Of a stretch of DNA of 34,947 nucleotides, positions 25,485 to 34,054 are shown piece after piece (the stretch's first letter is position 1; the number at the start of each line of letters is the position of its first letter). The translations under genes were made by a program, and so were the position numbers. Origin of the DNA: Verrucomicrobiales bacterium (GTDB lineage Bacteria > Verrucomicrobiota > Verrucomicrobiia > Limisphaerales > UBA9464); NCBI GenBank assembly GCA_016793645.1, contig JAEUHD010000063.1, positions 1 to 34,947 on the forward strand, given 5' to 3'. Under the pieces are notes generated by a model. The model was not told the origin of the DNA and searched no databases. It saw only the letters and a list, made by a program, of their open reading frames with translations.

Positions 25485-26878
25485 ACGCCCACAGCCGCCG
25501 CAGCTTCCTTCGCACCGCCACCACGGGTGCGTTGGCCGCGGCGGTTGCGGATCCCCTGGGATCGGTGCGCGCCCAGGTTCCCGGGGCTCGTCCGACGCCG
25601 GCGGACGGCGTTTCAGTGCTGCCTCCGCGCGGGGGAATTCCCGTCGGACTCATCATCGACGACTCCACCTGCCTCGTGAACCTCAACCGGTTCGCGATGC
25701 CCCAGTTCGACGCTGCCTTCGAACACGCCGCCGCCGTGTATCACCGCAATTGGCGCGAATGGCCGTCGGAGATTCCGGACACGTTTGTGCGGAAGTTCGG
25801 CGAGTGGTGCGCCGGCGAGGGCGTGAAGGGCAAGTACAGCATCGTCCCCTACCCCGCCTGTGTTGGACGCCTCGACCGCGGACTGCCGGGCTGGTCCCCA
25901 CAGGATCTCAAGAACTCCCTGGAACTGGTCCGGACCCTGATGATGCCCCATTGGGACATTCATCCGGAGATGGTGACCCACACGCGGGTGATCGATCTGA
26001 AGACCGGACATCCACTGCCCGGGTTTTCCACGCGCACGATGGAAAACTGGGAATGGACCACTGGTCGGAGTGCGGACGAAATCGCCGCCTACCAGGCCTA
26101 CGCCCTCTCGATCCTCAAGGAGGTCGGACTCAACGGCGAGGGCATCACCACCCCGGGCAGCTACGGCAACAAGGCGCTGCCACAACTCGCGCAGGCCACC
26201 CTCCAGTCCGTGCGCGACGTCATGGGCGCAGAGATCCCACACTATTTTCGGCACCTGTACGACTCCGGAACCGAGAGCGTCGCTCCGCGCGTGGAACTCG
26301 CCGCGGACCTCGACGGACCGGATCCCCGGTGCGTGGTCAGCATCATCGGCTGCACCGGGGACTGGACGGGCGGTTGGGACTGCACGCCACCGGGCGGCGC
26401 CGACCGCTTCATCACCGCCGACGGGAAGTCCGGCCGACTCGTGGAAGTCATCGGACGCGGCGAACCCGCGATGATGCTGGCGCACTGGACCGGCATCTAC
26501 TTCAACGGACAGGAGACCGGCTTCCAAATCTTCCAGGAGGTCGTGCGACGGTTGAAATCCCGCTACGACCACCTCGTGTGGATGAAGCTGTCCGAACTCT
26601 CCCGCTACTGGGCCGCCCGCGAGCTGACCACCCTCGCGCGGGCGGACGGTGGGATCCGTCTGAAGGCACCCTACGCCTGCCCGGACTTCACCCTCCGGGT
26701 CCAAGGCATAGCCGGCAGTCCTGCCTTCTTCCGTCCCGACGCCGGGACCCCACTGGAACTCCGAGAAGTCACCGGTCTCCGCCAACTCCGCTCCGGAACG
26801 TGGACCCGCGCCGCCGCAGACACCGTGGTTTGCCTCCCCCTCCCCAAAGGTCGTTCCCGCGTGGAGTGGAAGGCATGA
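25481..26878 (+). CDS. Tat-exported protein, polysaccharide deacetylase-like barrel
   Basis: The 465-residue protein starts with a twin-arginine signal, HSRRSFLRTATTGALAAAVA, so it is exported folded. The mature part begins with GGIPVGLIIDDSTCLVNL, a strand with two Asp that resembles the NodB deacetylase start, followed by HWDIHPEMVTHT, which may be a metal-binding His cluster. Later come GSYGNKALPQLA and the beta strand VVSIIGCTGDWTGGWD. I do not recognise the family with certainty; a deacetylase or glycoside-hydrolase barrel is the best guess. The C-terminus (about 380-465) is beta-rich and could be a separate domain. ATG at 25481 overlaps the HAD stop by four bases. Confidence 0.75.
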   Translation: MNAHSRRSFLRTATTGALAAAVADPLGSVRAQVPGARPTPADGVSVLPPRGGIPVGLIIDDSTCLVNLNRFAMPQFDAAFEHAAAVYHRNWREWPSEIPDTFVRKFGEWCAGEGVKGKYSIVPYPACVGRLDRGLPGWSPQDLKNSLELVRTLMMPHWDIHPEMVTHTRVIDLKTGHPLPGFSTRTMENWEWTTGRSADEIAAYQAYALSILKEVGLNGEGITTPGSYGNKALPQLAQATLQSVRDVMGAEIPHYFRHLYDSGTESVAPRVELAADLDGPDPRCVVSIIGCTGDWTGGWDCTPPGGADRFITADGKSGRLVEVIGRGEPAMMLAHWTGIYFNGQETGFQIFQEVVRRLKSRYDHLVWMKLSELSRYWAARELTTLARADGGIRLKAPYACPDFTLRVQGIAGSPAFFRPDAGTPLELREVTGLRQLRSGTWTRAAADTVVCLPLPKGRSRVEWKA

Positions 26879-27281
26879 CGCCACCGTCCCCGGAGGAACG
26901 ATTTCCCGGGATGCCGACCGTGTTTCCTGATCAGCCATAGAAGGGAAGGAGTCGAAGGTTTGCCTGTTCCGGAGCGAATCCCAGGTTTCGACCCACGGCC
27001 CGCATGCTGAGGGAGTACTCGGTTCCGCGGAACGCAGGTCCTCCAATCATCCACGCGGGCAGCATCGAACCGTGAGTTGGAACCTTTGGAAGAACAACTC
27101 AAGCCCCGCACAAACCGGGGGAATTTGGACCCTGCCCCTGCGGGTCGTCCGGCCTGTAGGTTGCTCCCCGCCCAACGGCCGCCATGGCGCCCCCCCCGAA
27201 CCACAGGCTTAAGCCTGGACGACAAGCACTCCGGGCGACCGGCTCCCCGTGCTCGGAGGCCGTGTCCAGATGCGCCCGGTC
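26879..27281. other. Gap between convergent genes with repeat unit
   Basis: About 400 bases between the Tat-exported protein and the pseudopilin, which converge here. The only structure I can support is the repeat at 27204-27277. No gene or clear terminator is visible. Confidence 0.6.
27204..27277 (-). repeat. Palindromic repeat unit with perfect 14-base hairpin
   Basis: CAGGCTTAAGCCTG (27204-27217) is a perfect palindrome, followed by GACGACAAGC, and by the tail CGTGTCCAGATGCGCCC at 27261-27277. The core and tail match the units at 20441 and 21881, but with a longer spacer between them. It ends four bases before the pseudopilin stop codon. Confidence 0.7.
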
Positions 27282-28148
27282 CTACTCCTTCAAATATTTC
27301 GGGTACGAAACCCAACAATAGCCGCGCTTCATGAACTTGAAGTCCCGGTCGTTCGGACCCGCCTTGGGCCAGTTGAACGGCAGGGTTCCTGAAACCGCGG
27401 CCTTGCGCGCCGCGTCGATGGTTCCCTTTTCGATCCATCGATGATTCTCGGCGTGACCATCCGAATATCCCAACGAACTGGCGTTGTTGTGATAAATCGC
27501 CATGGGATCCACCCAGTTGTCCGCCACAATGTTCAGGACCCATGTCCCCCGGTTGAAGGTCCGGGGATCCGCCTCCTCAATGAAGACATACATCGAGGAC
27601 GGAAGCTGGATGGCGGAATGCTTCGTCACCGGGTACGCATCCTTCGGTTCACTGTTCCACCCTTCGATGCCATTCATCCCATTCGCCTTGGAGTACGAAT
27701 CGTAGGCCCAGCCCACATCGATACCCGGCTTCCGGCGGATTCGAATATCGCCGGGACAGTGGTAGGCTCCGACCGCGGGACTGTATGCATAGAGGGGACC
27801 CGACCGGATCGCCGCCTGGATGTTGGAGAGAAGATTTGCCGGCGCTCCAAGATTCTGTGGATCGGGCCAATATCCTCCGCCCGCGAGATCCTTTCCATTG
27901 TACTTCAGCCCCAGCAATTCATCCCGGTTGTCGCCGGAATACATCAACCACGCGTACAAGAGCTGCTTTTGATTGCTCAGACAGGCAGCCATGGTGGCCT
28001 TCGTCTTCGCCTTGGACAACGCCGGCAACAGCATGCCGGCGAGAATGGCAATGATGGCCACCACGACGAGCAGTTCAATCAAGGTGAAGGCCGCCGCAAG
28101 CCCTTGTGGGCGCCGGGCAAGGGAGCCCGTGGATTTGAACACGTTCAT
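27282..28148 (-). CDS. Pseudopilin-like protein (prepilin-type leader)
   Basis: The 288-residue protein has a type II secretion/type IV pilin leader: 20 residues, then [20 protein letters not shown], with Glu at mature position 5. The residue before the cleavage site is Ala, not Gly. The mature body has many Gly/Asp/Asn and the C-terminal phrase HNNASSLGYSDGHAENHRW, the HxxxDG-type ending found on the large families of single pseudopilins in Planctomycetes and Verrucomicrobiota. These are thought to form surface or periplasmic fibres, but their exact role is open. No secretion ATPase or prepilin peptidase gene is in the window. It diverges from the DUF1080 gene. Confidence 0.88.
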   Translation of the reverse strand: MNVFKSTGSLARRPQGLAAAFTLIELLVVVAIIAILAGMLLPALSKAKTKATMAACLSNQKQLLYAWLMYSGDNRDELLGLKYNGKDLAGGGYWPDPQNLGAPANLLSNIQAAIRSGPLYAYSPAVGAYHCPGDIRIRRKPGIDVGWAYDSYSKANGMNGIEGWNSEPKDAYPVTKHSAIQLPSSMYVFIEEADPRTFNRGTWVLNIVADNWVDPMAIYHNNASSLGYSDGHAENHRWIEKGTIDAARKAAVSGTLPFNWPKAGPNDRDFKFMKRGYCWVSYPKYLKE

Positions 28149-28325
28149 GGGAAAAGAGGGTTCGCAGGAGACCTTCCAAGGCTAGGCATCGAACCCCAGT
28201 TCACAATTTCAAAGTGCGGAATGTCCCAGGTCCCAATTCGTCTCGTACCACCATAAACACGTCCGACCTTGATGCCGCAGGCACTGCCGGTTCAGCCTCC
28301 CGCCGAATTCCTCACTCCCACCGCC

Positions 28326-29036
28326 ATGAAATACCCCTTCATTCCCGCCGCCCTCACCACAGTCCTGCTCGCCTTTCCCGCTTTCCAGTTCTCCGTTTCC
28401 GCTGCGGAAACCGAGCCTCCCGTCGTGACCCCTGGAGTGAACGGAGCCCCTCCCTCCGATGCCATCGTGCTATTTGACGGCAAGGATCTGTCGGCCTGGA
28501 AGTCTGAGGCGGGCGGGGCACCCGGATGGAAGATCGAAAATGGGTACGCCCAGGTGTCGGGCGGGGGAATCATGACGCGGGAGGAATTCGGGCCGATCCA
28601 ACTGCATCTGGAGTGGGCATCCCCGGCCGAAGTGAAGGGGGATGGCCAGGGCCGCGGCAACAGTGGCGTCTACTTTCAGGGCCGATACGAAATCCAGGTG
28701 CTCGATTCCTACCAGAACAAGACCTACTTCAACGGCCAGGCCGGGTCCTTCTACGGACACAATGCGCCCCTGGTCAACGCGAGCCGCAAACCCGGAGAAT
28801 GGCAGACCTACGACATCATTTTTCATCCGCCGACGACCGGTGCGGACGGCAAAACCATCCCGGGCTCCTTCACCGTCCTCCACAACGGGGTGCTGGTTCA
28901 GGATCACATCCCGGTCAACGGCGACGCCACCACCGCAGCCAAATTCACCGGGACCACGCCCAAAGGGCCGCTGCTCCTCCAGGACCACGGAAACCCGGTC
29001 CGCTACCGCAACATCTGGGTGCGCAAACTGAATTGA
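28326..29036 (+). CDS. Secreted DUF1080 protein (3-keto-disaccharide hydrolase-like)
   Basis: The 236-residue protein has a signal peptide (to about residue 26) and one DUF1080 domain, a concanavalin-like beta sandwich. Diagnostic phrases are VLFDGKDLSAWK, the core NSGVYFQGRYEIQVLDS (about 118-134), WQTYDIIFHPP and the ending GPLLLQDHGNPVRYRNIWV. DUF1080 proteins include enzymes that cleave 3-keto-glycosides and occur with sugar oxidoreductases. The start at 28326 gives the signal peptide; an upstream ATG at 28269 is in frame. It lies alone on the plus strand between two minus genes. Confidence 0.9.
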   Translation: MKYPFIPAALTTVLLAFPAFQFSVSAAETEPPVVTPGVNGAPPSDAIVLFDGKDLSAWKSEAGGAPGWKIENGYAQVSGGGIMTREEFGPIQLHLEWASPAEVKGDGQGRGNSGVYFQGRYEIQVLDSYQNKTYFNGQAGSFYGHNAPLVNASRKPGEWQTYDIIFHPPTTGADGKTIPGSFTVLHNGVLVQDHIPVNGDATTAAKFTGTTPKGPLLLQDHGNPVRYRNIWVRKLN

Positions 29037-29096
29037 GGCACACGGCCGGGATGCCGCAGCCGGGCCCCACCCCCGCAATTTCCGCCCGTCGGCGGC

Positions 29097-31181
29097 TCAT
29101 TCCCGCAGCAGGGACTCGGCAAGGTTCCGCAGCCGGCCCCGTTCGTCCGGATTCAACCCCACCGGGTCGAAGCGCAGCCGCAGGTGAAGTTCCAGCGCCT
29201 CCCGGAGCGCCCCGGGATCCGCGGACGCACCCGCCGCAGGCTCCGTGCGTCGAAACCAGGCGGGGAGGGTTTCGAACGGCTCCCGGATTCCCCGGCGTTT
29301 CTCCAAGCGCCTGAGCACCGGATACAGTTCGGAGTCCCAGCCGGGGGGGCGTTCGGTCTTCCGGCGCGAATCCCCGGGGACCGGCGTCCGCCGCCAGCGA
29401 CTGCCGCGCAGTTGCCGCCACCCCATCCACGACAGCACCACCATGCCCGCCGCGAACACCGCCACCTGCCAGTTGCCTCCCTGCTGACGCCAGAATGCAA
29501 ACTGGAACCAGGCGTCCGAAAAGAGATCGAAAATCCCTTCCCACGGTCGCGCACGGGCCGCCTCCCGCTCCCGCCAGATCCCCGGGGTCGTGTCCACCTC
29601 GCGCCATCGCCCTTCGACAAACGCCAGACACCACGCGTGGGCGTCCCGCCCCCGGGCCACCCATTCACCATCCTTTCGCGGCTCGGGACTGTACCCCACC
29701 ACGTACCGGGCCGGCACTCCCGCCGCGCGCAAAAGCAGAACCGTCGCCGTGGCGAAGTACTCGCAGTGTCCCGACCTCGACTCACGGAGGAAGTGGGCCA
29801 CCCCTCCCCCTTCCGCAAAACCCGAACGGCGATCCTGCCAGAGCGAGTATTCGAATCCCGTTCCGAAAAACCGCTCCACGGTGCGAACCGCAACCGGTGC
29901 GGACAGCGTGGACAATCGAAGGGTCTGCGCCACCGCAACGACGGCCTCGCGGTCCGGTCCACCAATCCCTTCCAGATCAGTATCCGCGGCATCCGGCGGC
30001 CCATTGACCCCGCCCTCCGCACCACGCTCCACCCCGTACACAATCAGGGGCGGCGCATCCCGAAGCCGAACGGATCCCAGATAGTTGGTCTCCACCGCCG
30101 TGACCGGCAGATCGCGAACGGTGACCACCGAATCCGGCAGGGCGAGCAGCGTCGCCCCGGAAATCGCGGAACGAGCAATGGTCATGGGAATTCCTCCCCG
30201 CAGTCCGGGCGCAACCCGCCAGACCGTGGCCTCCGCCGCAATCCCCACCGGGAAGAAGTCCCGGTGCCCCGCGATCCAGGATCGTCCCCGGAAGCGATTG
30301 AAGACCCCCTCCCGGAGCAACCCCGGCGGACGGAAGTCGGGGCTTTGGATTCGAAGAAGAATGCTTCCGGACTGTTGCAACCGGCCCAGCGCCCCAATCG
30401 ACGTGACGGTGCGCAGGGCGTCAAAGTTCCCCGTGCCACCCCCGGACAACAGCCGCCCCTCCAGCGACTGCAAGGCCTGCCTCACTTGGTTCAGCACCCG
30501 CGGAACCGACGTGGTCATCCCGATCAGGACCGCCGCCAACCCGATCCGCAGCGGCCACCCCGTCCCGCGATTCCGCCACGGCCACAGGGCCGCGAGCAGG
30601 ACCCCAAGCAGGAGGGGCAGGTACAACAAGGGGTGGGCGACCGATGCGGACGATGCAAACAACGTGAGCGCGAGGTACGCAGGCGCAGGGTCCACACGAA
30701 TCTCCCCGGCGTCCGAACCCGACGTCTGCGCGCGCACCGCGGCCCGGGCGCGCGTGTACAACGAGAAGGACGACCACGGCAGCGATCCCGCCTGGCTCCA
30801 GGCATGGGCCATGATGAATGGGAAAAAGATGAACGGAAGCGCCCTCAGGAATTGGAGGAAGATCTGCGAAAGCTCCCGGATTCCCTCCAACGCCCCCGTC
30901 ACCCCGCCGCCATCGACGGCGGAAGCACCTGAACCCGACCCCTCCCGGGCCAGGAACAGATAAAGTCCGGTCCCGAAAAACAGCAGCGCAGTGACATTCC
31001 AAAGCCGGCCGAAATCCTCCGCACGAATGTCCAACCGCGCCCGAAGCCACCGCGGCGCCTCCAGGGCAAGACCCATCGCCACCGCCCACGGAAGAAGCTC
31101 CGCCTGCCATCCCCAAAGCAGCAGGGACGGAAACAGCCAGGTGCGGGCGGTTCCCCGGTTTGAAGCCAATGCCGTGGTCAT
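29097..31181 (-). CDS. Transglutaminase-like membrane protein (TgpA-type)
   Basis: The 694-residue protein has an N-terminal membrane region with about five or six helices (LLPWAVAMGLALEA, LLFFGTGLYLFLA, LPFIFFPFIMAHAW, HPLLYLPLLLGVLLAALW, IGLAAVLIGM). A periplasmic beta domain follows and then a transglutaminase-like domain with the triad Cys473 (SGHCEYF), His515 (RDAHAWCL) and Asp530 (EVDTTPG). One more membrane helix is near 565-585, and a cytosolic C-terminal tail rich in Arg/Glu follows. The family may cross-link or hydrolyse proteins or peptidoglycan. Its start overlaps the DUF58 stop as ATGA, so it is translated with the DUF58 and MoxR genes. Confidence 0.9.
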   Translation of the reverse strand: MTTALASNRGTARTWLFPSLLLWGWQAELLPWAVAMGLALEAPRWLRARLDIRAEDFGRLWNVTALLFFGTGLYLFLAREGSGSGASAVDGGGVTGALEGIRELSQIFLQFLRALPFIFFPFIMAHAWSQAGSLPWSSFSLYTRARAAVRAQTSGSDAGEIRVDPAPAYLALTLFASSASVAHPLLYLPLLLGVLLAALWPWRNRGTGWPLRIGLAAVLIGMTTSVPRVLNQVRQALQSLEGRLLSGGGTGNFDALRTVTSIGALGRLQQSGSILLRIQSPDFRPPGLLREGVFNRFRGRSWIAGHRDFFPVGIAAEATVWRVAPGLRGGIPMTIARSAISGATLLALPDSVVTVRDLPVTAVETNYLGSVRLRDAPPLIVYGVERGAEGGVNGPPDAADTDLEGIGGPDREAVVAVAQTLRLSTLSAPVAVRTVERFFGTGFEYSLWQDRRSGFAEGGGVAHFLRESRSGHCEYFATATVLLLRAAGVPARYVVGYSPEPRKDGEWVARGRDAHAWCLAFVEGRWREVDTTPGIWREREAARARPWEGIFDLFSDAWFQFAFWRQQGGNWQVAVFAAGMVVLSWMGWRQLRGSRWRRTPVPGDSRRKTERPPGWDSELYPVLRRLEKRRGIREPFETLPAWFRRTEPAAGASADPGALREALELHLRLRFDPVGLNPDERGRLRNLAESLLRE

Positions 31182-32515
31182 CCCTGCCCCCCCAGTGTGG
31201 CGAGTCCTTCACGGATCCTTCCCTGCTCCAGCAGGACAAACCGATCCGGACGTTCGGACGGCGGTCCCGGATCAAACCCCTCGGCCCCGCCCTCGGGCAG
31301 GAGCAGCAGGACCCAGGTCGGCAAGCCCAGGAGCTTCAGCCGGCGCACCCATTCCCGCCGCGGCGCATCCCATTGCAACAGCACGAGGACACACCCGCTG
31401 AGGGCCTCGCGATGCTGCAGGACCACGGCCTCCAACTCGCGAAGACGGTCGGCACGTTCGGGCGCGACGGCAGCCAGCACTTCCAGCATCTGCTCCGCAT
31501 GCCCCACCCCGCGTCCGCTGGTGACCGAAACCGCGCGCGGCCCCACAAACAGGAGGTCCAGCAGCGAATCCTGGTCGGGCACGGTGCAGGCAAAGGAGGC
31601 GGCGACCGCGACGGCATCCTCAAACAGGCCGTCCTGAGACGCCTCGCAAAACGTGTCCAGGACCAACGCGTGCCGGACCAGGAACTCGTCCTGAAACTCC
31701 TTCACCACCAATTCGCCCAGCCGCGCGGAACTCCGCCAGTGGACGCGCCGCAGGGAATCCCCCCGCCGATATTCCCGCAGCGCCACGAATTCCTCCCACT
31801 CCCCCACGCCGGACGCCATGGACACGCCTCCTCGTTGATAGTGGCTTTGTCCCGGCAGTGTGAGGGCCGGGAGGGGAAAGCGGGGCGGGAGCACCAGGAT
31901 CGTCTGCGGCGCGGCGGACCTGCGAAAGGCCCGAAACAATCCGAACGGATCCAAGTGCGCCAGGATTCCACCCGCCAATTCGAGGGGACCCCGCCGCCAC
32001 GCGCGCAGCTCGACCTGGACTTCCGCGGATGCTCCCGGGGCCAGCGCGGGAACGGAAACCGGCCGGGTCTGGGGAGGCCGAATGGAGGGCAATGATCGAA
32101 CCAAACGGAAGCTGCGGTTCCCCCGACCGGGCCGAATCCGCGCCTCCAACTGGGCCGGGGTCAGGGGCGTCTCACGAAGGTCCTCCAGATACTCCAGGGC
32201 CCTCAGTCGATGGGAGGCCCGGTTGACAATCCGGACCCGCAGGGACACCGCCTCCCCCACGGTCGCAAACCGCGGAACCTGGCGCTCGACCGAGAAACGG
32301 GCCCGAAACATCGGGGCCGAAACCAGCGCCAGGAGGGCGATGGCGGAGAGAAGGAGGAAAACCTGGAGGGACAGGGTTTGTTCCGGGTTCGCCGCCCCCG
32401 CCGTCAGTACCAGTCCCGCGAGCACGAATCCCCCGGCCGGCGTCACCCGATGACGCAGCCCGCGACGAATCCGGAACGCGAGCCGGTATCCGCGGTGCAG
32501 GAGACGGAGCAGCAT
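31178..32515 (-). CDS. DUF58 membrane protein with vWA-like domain
   Basis: The 445-residue protein carries two N-terminal membrane helices (AGGFVLAGLVLTAGAA and LQVFLLLSAIALLALVSA), a beta-rich periplasmic-like region and the DUF58 core. The core motif EFVALREYRRGDSLRRVHWR is the hallmark of this family. A degenerate von Willebrand-like domain follows, starting at HALVLDTFCEAS. DUF58 proteins act with MoxR ATPases. The Met at 32515 was chosen because the following sequence begins a cytosolic tail before the first helix; an upstream frame overlaps MoxR. It begins 10 bases after the MoxR stop. Confidence 0.9.
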   Translation of the reverse strand: MLLRLLHRGYRLAFRIRRGLRHRVTPAGGFVLAGLVLTAGAANPEQTLSLQVFLLLSAIALLALVSAPMFRARFSVERQVPRFATVGEAVSLRVRIVNRASHRLRALEYLEDLRETPLTPAQLEARIRPGRGNRSFRLVRSLPSIRPPQTRPVSVPALAPGASAEVQVELRAWRRGPLELAGGILAHLDPFGLFRAFRRSAAPQTILVLPPRFPLPALTLPGQSHYQRGGVSMASGVGEWEEFVALREYRRGDSLRRVHWRSSARLGELVVKEFQDEFLVRHALVLDTFCEASQDGLFEDAVAVAASFACTVPDQDSLLDLLFVGPRAVSVTSGRGVGHAEQMLEVLAAVAPERADRLRELEAVVLQHREALSGCVLVLLQWDAPRREWVRRLKLLGLPTWVLLLLPEGGAEGFDPGPPSERPDRFVLLEQGRIREGLATLGGQG

Positions 32516-32525
32516 GGGGGGAGGT

Positions 32526-33476
32526 TCAGGCCGGCACCGGGATGCGGCGAATGATGTCTTCGACCAGGCTGCGGCGGCTGATTCCGGAAAACTGGGCCTG
32601 GGGATCCAACACCAACCGGTGCGCCAACGTCGGAACCGCCATCTCCTGGACCGCATCCGGCGTCACGCAATCGCGTCCGTCAAAGAGCGCCAACGCCTGG
32701 CTGGTCTTCATCAGCGACAACGACGCCCGCGGACTCGCCCCCAACCGGACTCCCGCCACCGACCGCGTCGCCCCCACAAGATCGACCACATACCGCCGGA
32801 GTTCCTCGCTGATTCGCACGTCCTGGACGGCCCGTCGCAGTTCCAGGAGATCGCCCACCGTGGCACACGGCTCGATCCGGTCCAGCGGATGCGCCCGCAT
32901 CTGCGCCCCCAGCATCGCGGTCTCCTCTTCCGGTGCCAGGTAACCGAGCTCCAACTGGATCGCGAACCGGTCCATCTGGGCCTCGGGAAGCGGATACGTT
33001 CCCCGGAACTCGACCGGATTCTGCGTCGCAATCACGAAGAACGGATCCGGCAGCACGCGCCGCTCGCCTTCGACGCTCACCTGGGCCTCCGCCATCGCCT
33101 CCAACAGGGCGGACTGGGTCCGGGGTGAGGCCCGGTTGATCTCGTCCGCGAGCAGGATGTTGGTGAACACCGGACCCTCGTGGAATTCGAAGTCGCTCGA
33201 CTTCTGATTGAAGATCGCCACGCCCAAAATGTCCGAGGGCAACAGATCCGGCGTGCATTGAATCCGGGTGAACCGGGCCGACAGGGACCGGGCCAGCGCC
33301 TTGGCCAGAGTCGTCTTTCCAGTTCCGGGAAAGTCGTCGAGCAGCACGTGCCCGCCTGAAGCCAGCGCGGCCAGAAGACGCCGAACGTTCCGGTCCTGTC
33401 CGCGGACCACGCCGCACAGGACGCCTTGAAGCCGAAGATACGTTTCGCGCGGAGAGGAAACCAGGGCGGCGGTCAT
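32526..33476 (-). CDS. MoxR-family AAA+ ATPase
   Basis: A 316-residue MoxR ATPase, which remodels or assembles proteins with DUF58/vWA partners. Walker A is GTGKTT at 51-56, Walker B is NILLADEINR with Asp111-Glu112, sensor 1 is FFVIATQNP, and the arginine-finger region is AQMDRFAIQL. The family landmark GPVFTNILLADEINRA is complete. The length agrees with the family (about 310-330). The Met at 33476 follows a non-conserved frame extension that overlaps the intergenic DNA. The transcript probably begins at the DUF6370 gene, 82 bases upstream. Confidence 0.95.
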   Translation of the reverse strand: MTAALVSSPRETYLRLQGVLCGVVRGQDRNVRRLLAALASGGHVLLDDFPGTGKTTLAKALARSLSARFTRIQCTPDLLPSDILGVAIFNQKSSDFEFHEGPVFTNILLADEINRASPRTQSALLEAMAEAQVSVEGERRVLPDPFFVIATQNPVEFRGTYPLPEAQMDRFAIQLELGYLAPEEETAMLGAQMRAHPLDRIEPCATVGDLLELRRAVQDVRISEELRRYVVDLVGATRSVAGVRLGASPRASLSLMKTSQALALFDGRDCVTPDAVQEMAVPTLAHRLVLDPQAQFSGISRRSLVEDIIRRIPVPA

Positions 33477-33558
33477 GCAGTGGTTGGACAGACTGTGGCG
33501 CGGAATGTACCGCGGGGCCAGTCCCGGTTGAACTCCGCAGCCCGAGGCCGGTTGCCCC

Positions 33559-33900
33559 TCAAGGTGCGGTGGCGGCCGGCAACACTTCAAAACTCGTCGC
33601 CACAAACCGGCCGTCTTTCACCTCACCGGTGACCCGGGCCTTCCGAATCACCGAACAGATGCCGTCCTTCGCGTGGGCGTCCCCCAGTTTGGATTCATCC
33701 ACGCCCTCCACGTAATAGGCGTGACCGTCCACCCGCACCGCGAGGTCGCAGCCGTCCCCCTTCATGTGGAAAAGGCACTCTCCGCAGGCAAACTCCACCA
33801 CGGTGGGCTGACTGAGAACCACCGGCTTCGGAGTGGCGCAGCCCGCCACCCCGAGTCCCAACACGAGCCAGACCAGACCGCTTCCCCAGTTGTGCTTCAT
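33559..33900 (-). CDS. DUF6370-family lipoprotein
   Basis: The 113-residue protein has a lipoprotein signal, LVLGLGVAGC, so Cys21 would be acylated. The rest matches what I know as DUF6370: FACGECLFHMKGDGCDLAV (38-55), the strand HAYYVEGVDE, GDAHAKDGICSVIRKARV and a final strand KDGRFVATSFEVLP. Four Cys besides the lipid one (39, 42, 51, 82) could bind a metal or form disulfides. The function is unknown. The Met at 33900 is preferred to an upstream in-frame start at 33930. It lies just upstream of MoxR on the same strand. Confidence 0.8.
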   Translation of the reverse strand: MKHNWGSGLVWLVLGLGVAGCATPKPVVLSQPTVVEFACGECLFHMKGDGCDLAVRVDGHAYYVEGVDESKLGDAHAKDGICSVIRKARVTGEVKDGRFVATSFEVLPAATAP

Positions 33901-33952
33901 GACTCGAGGCAATCCCGAACCGCCCCGCAAGGCAAGCCCCGGAGCAAACTCC

Positions 33953-33977
33953 CGTTCGTAGTCCCGTCTTCAGACGG
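33953..33977 (+). repeat. Palindromic repeat unit
   Basis: CGTTCGTAGT followed by CCCGTCTTCAGACGG. The first ten bases are identical to unit 1 at 20371. CCGTCT-TC-AGACGG forms a perfect hairpin at 33964-33977. Confidence 0.7.
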
Positions 33978-34054
33978 TTCCCCCCACGCCTCCGAAAAAT
34001 CCCCTTGCCCCCCTCCGGCATCGGCGGAGCGTGGCCACGTCGCCCGACGCCGAC

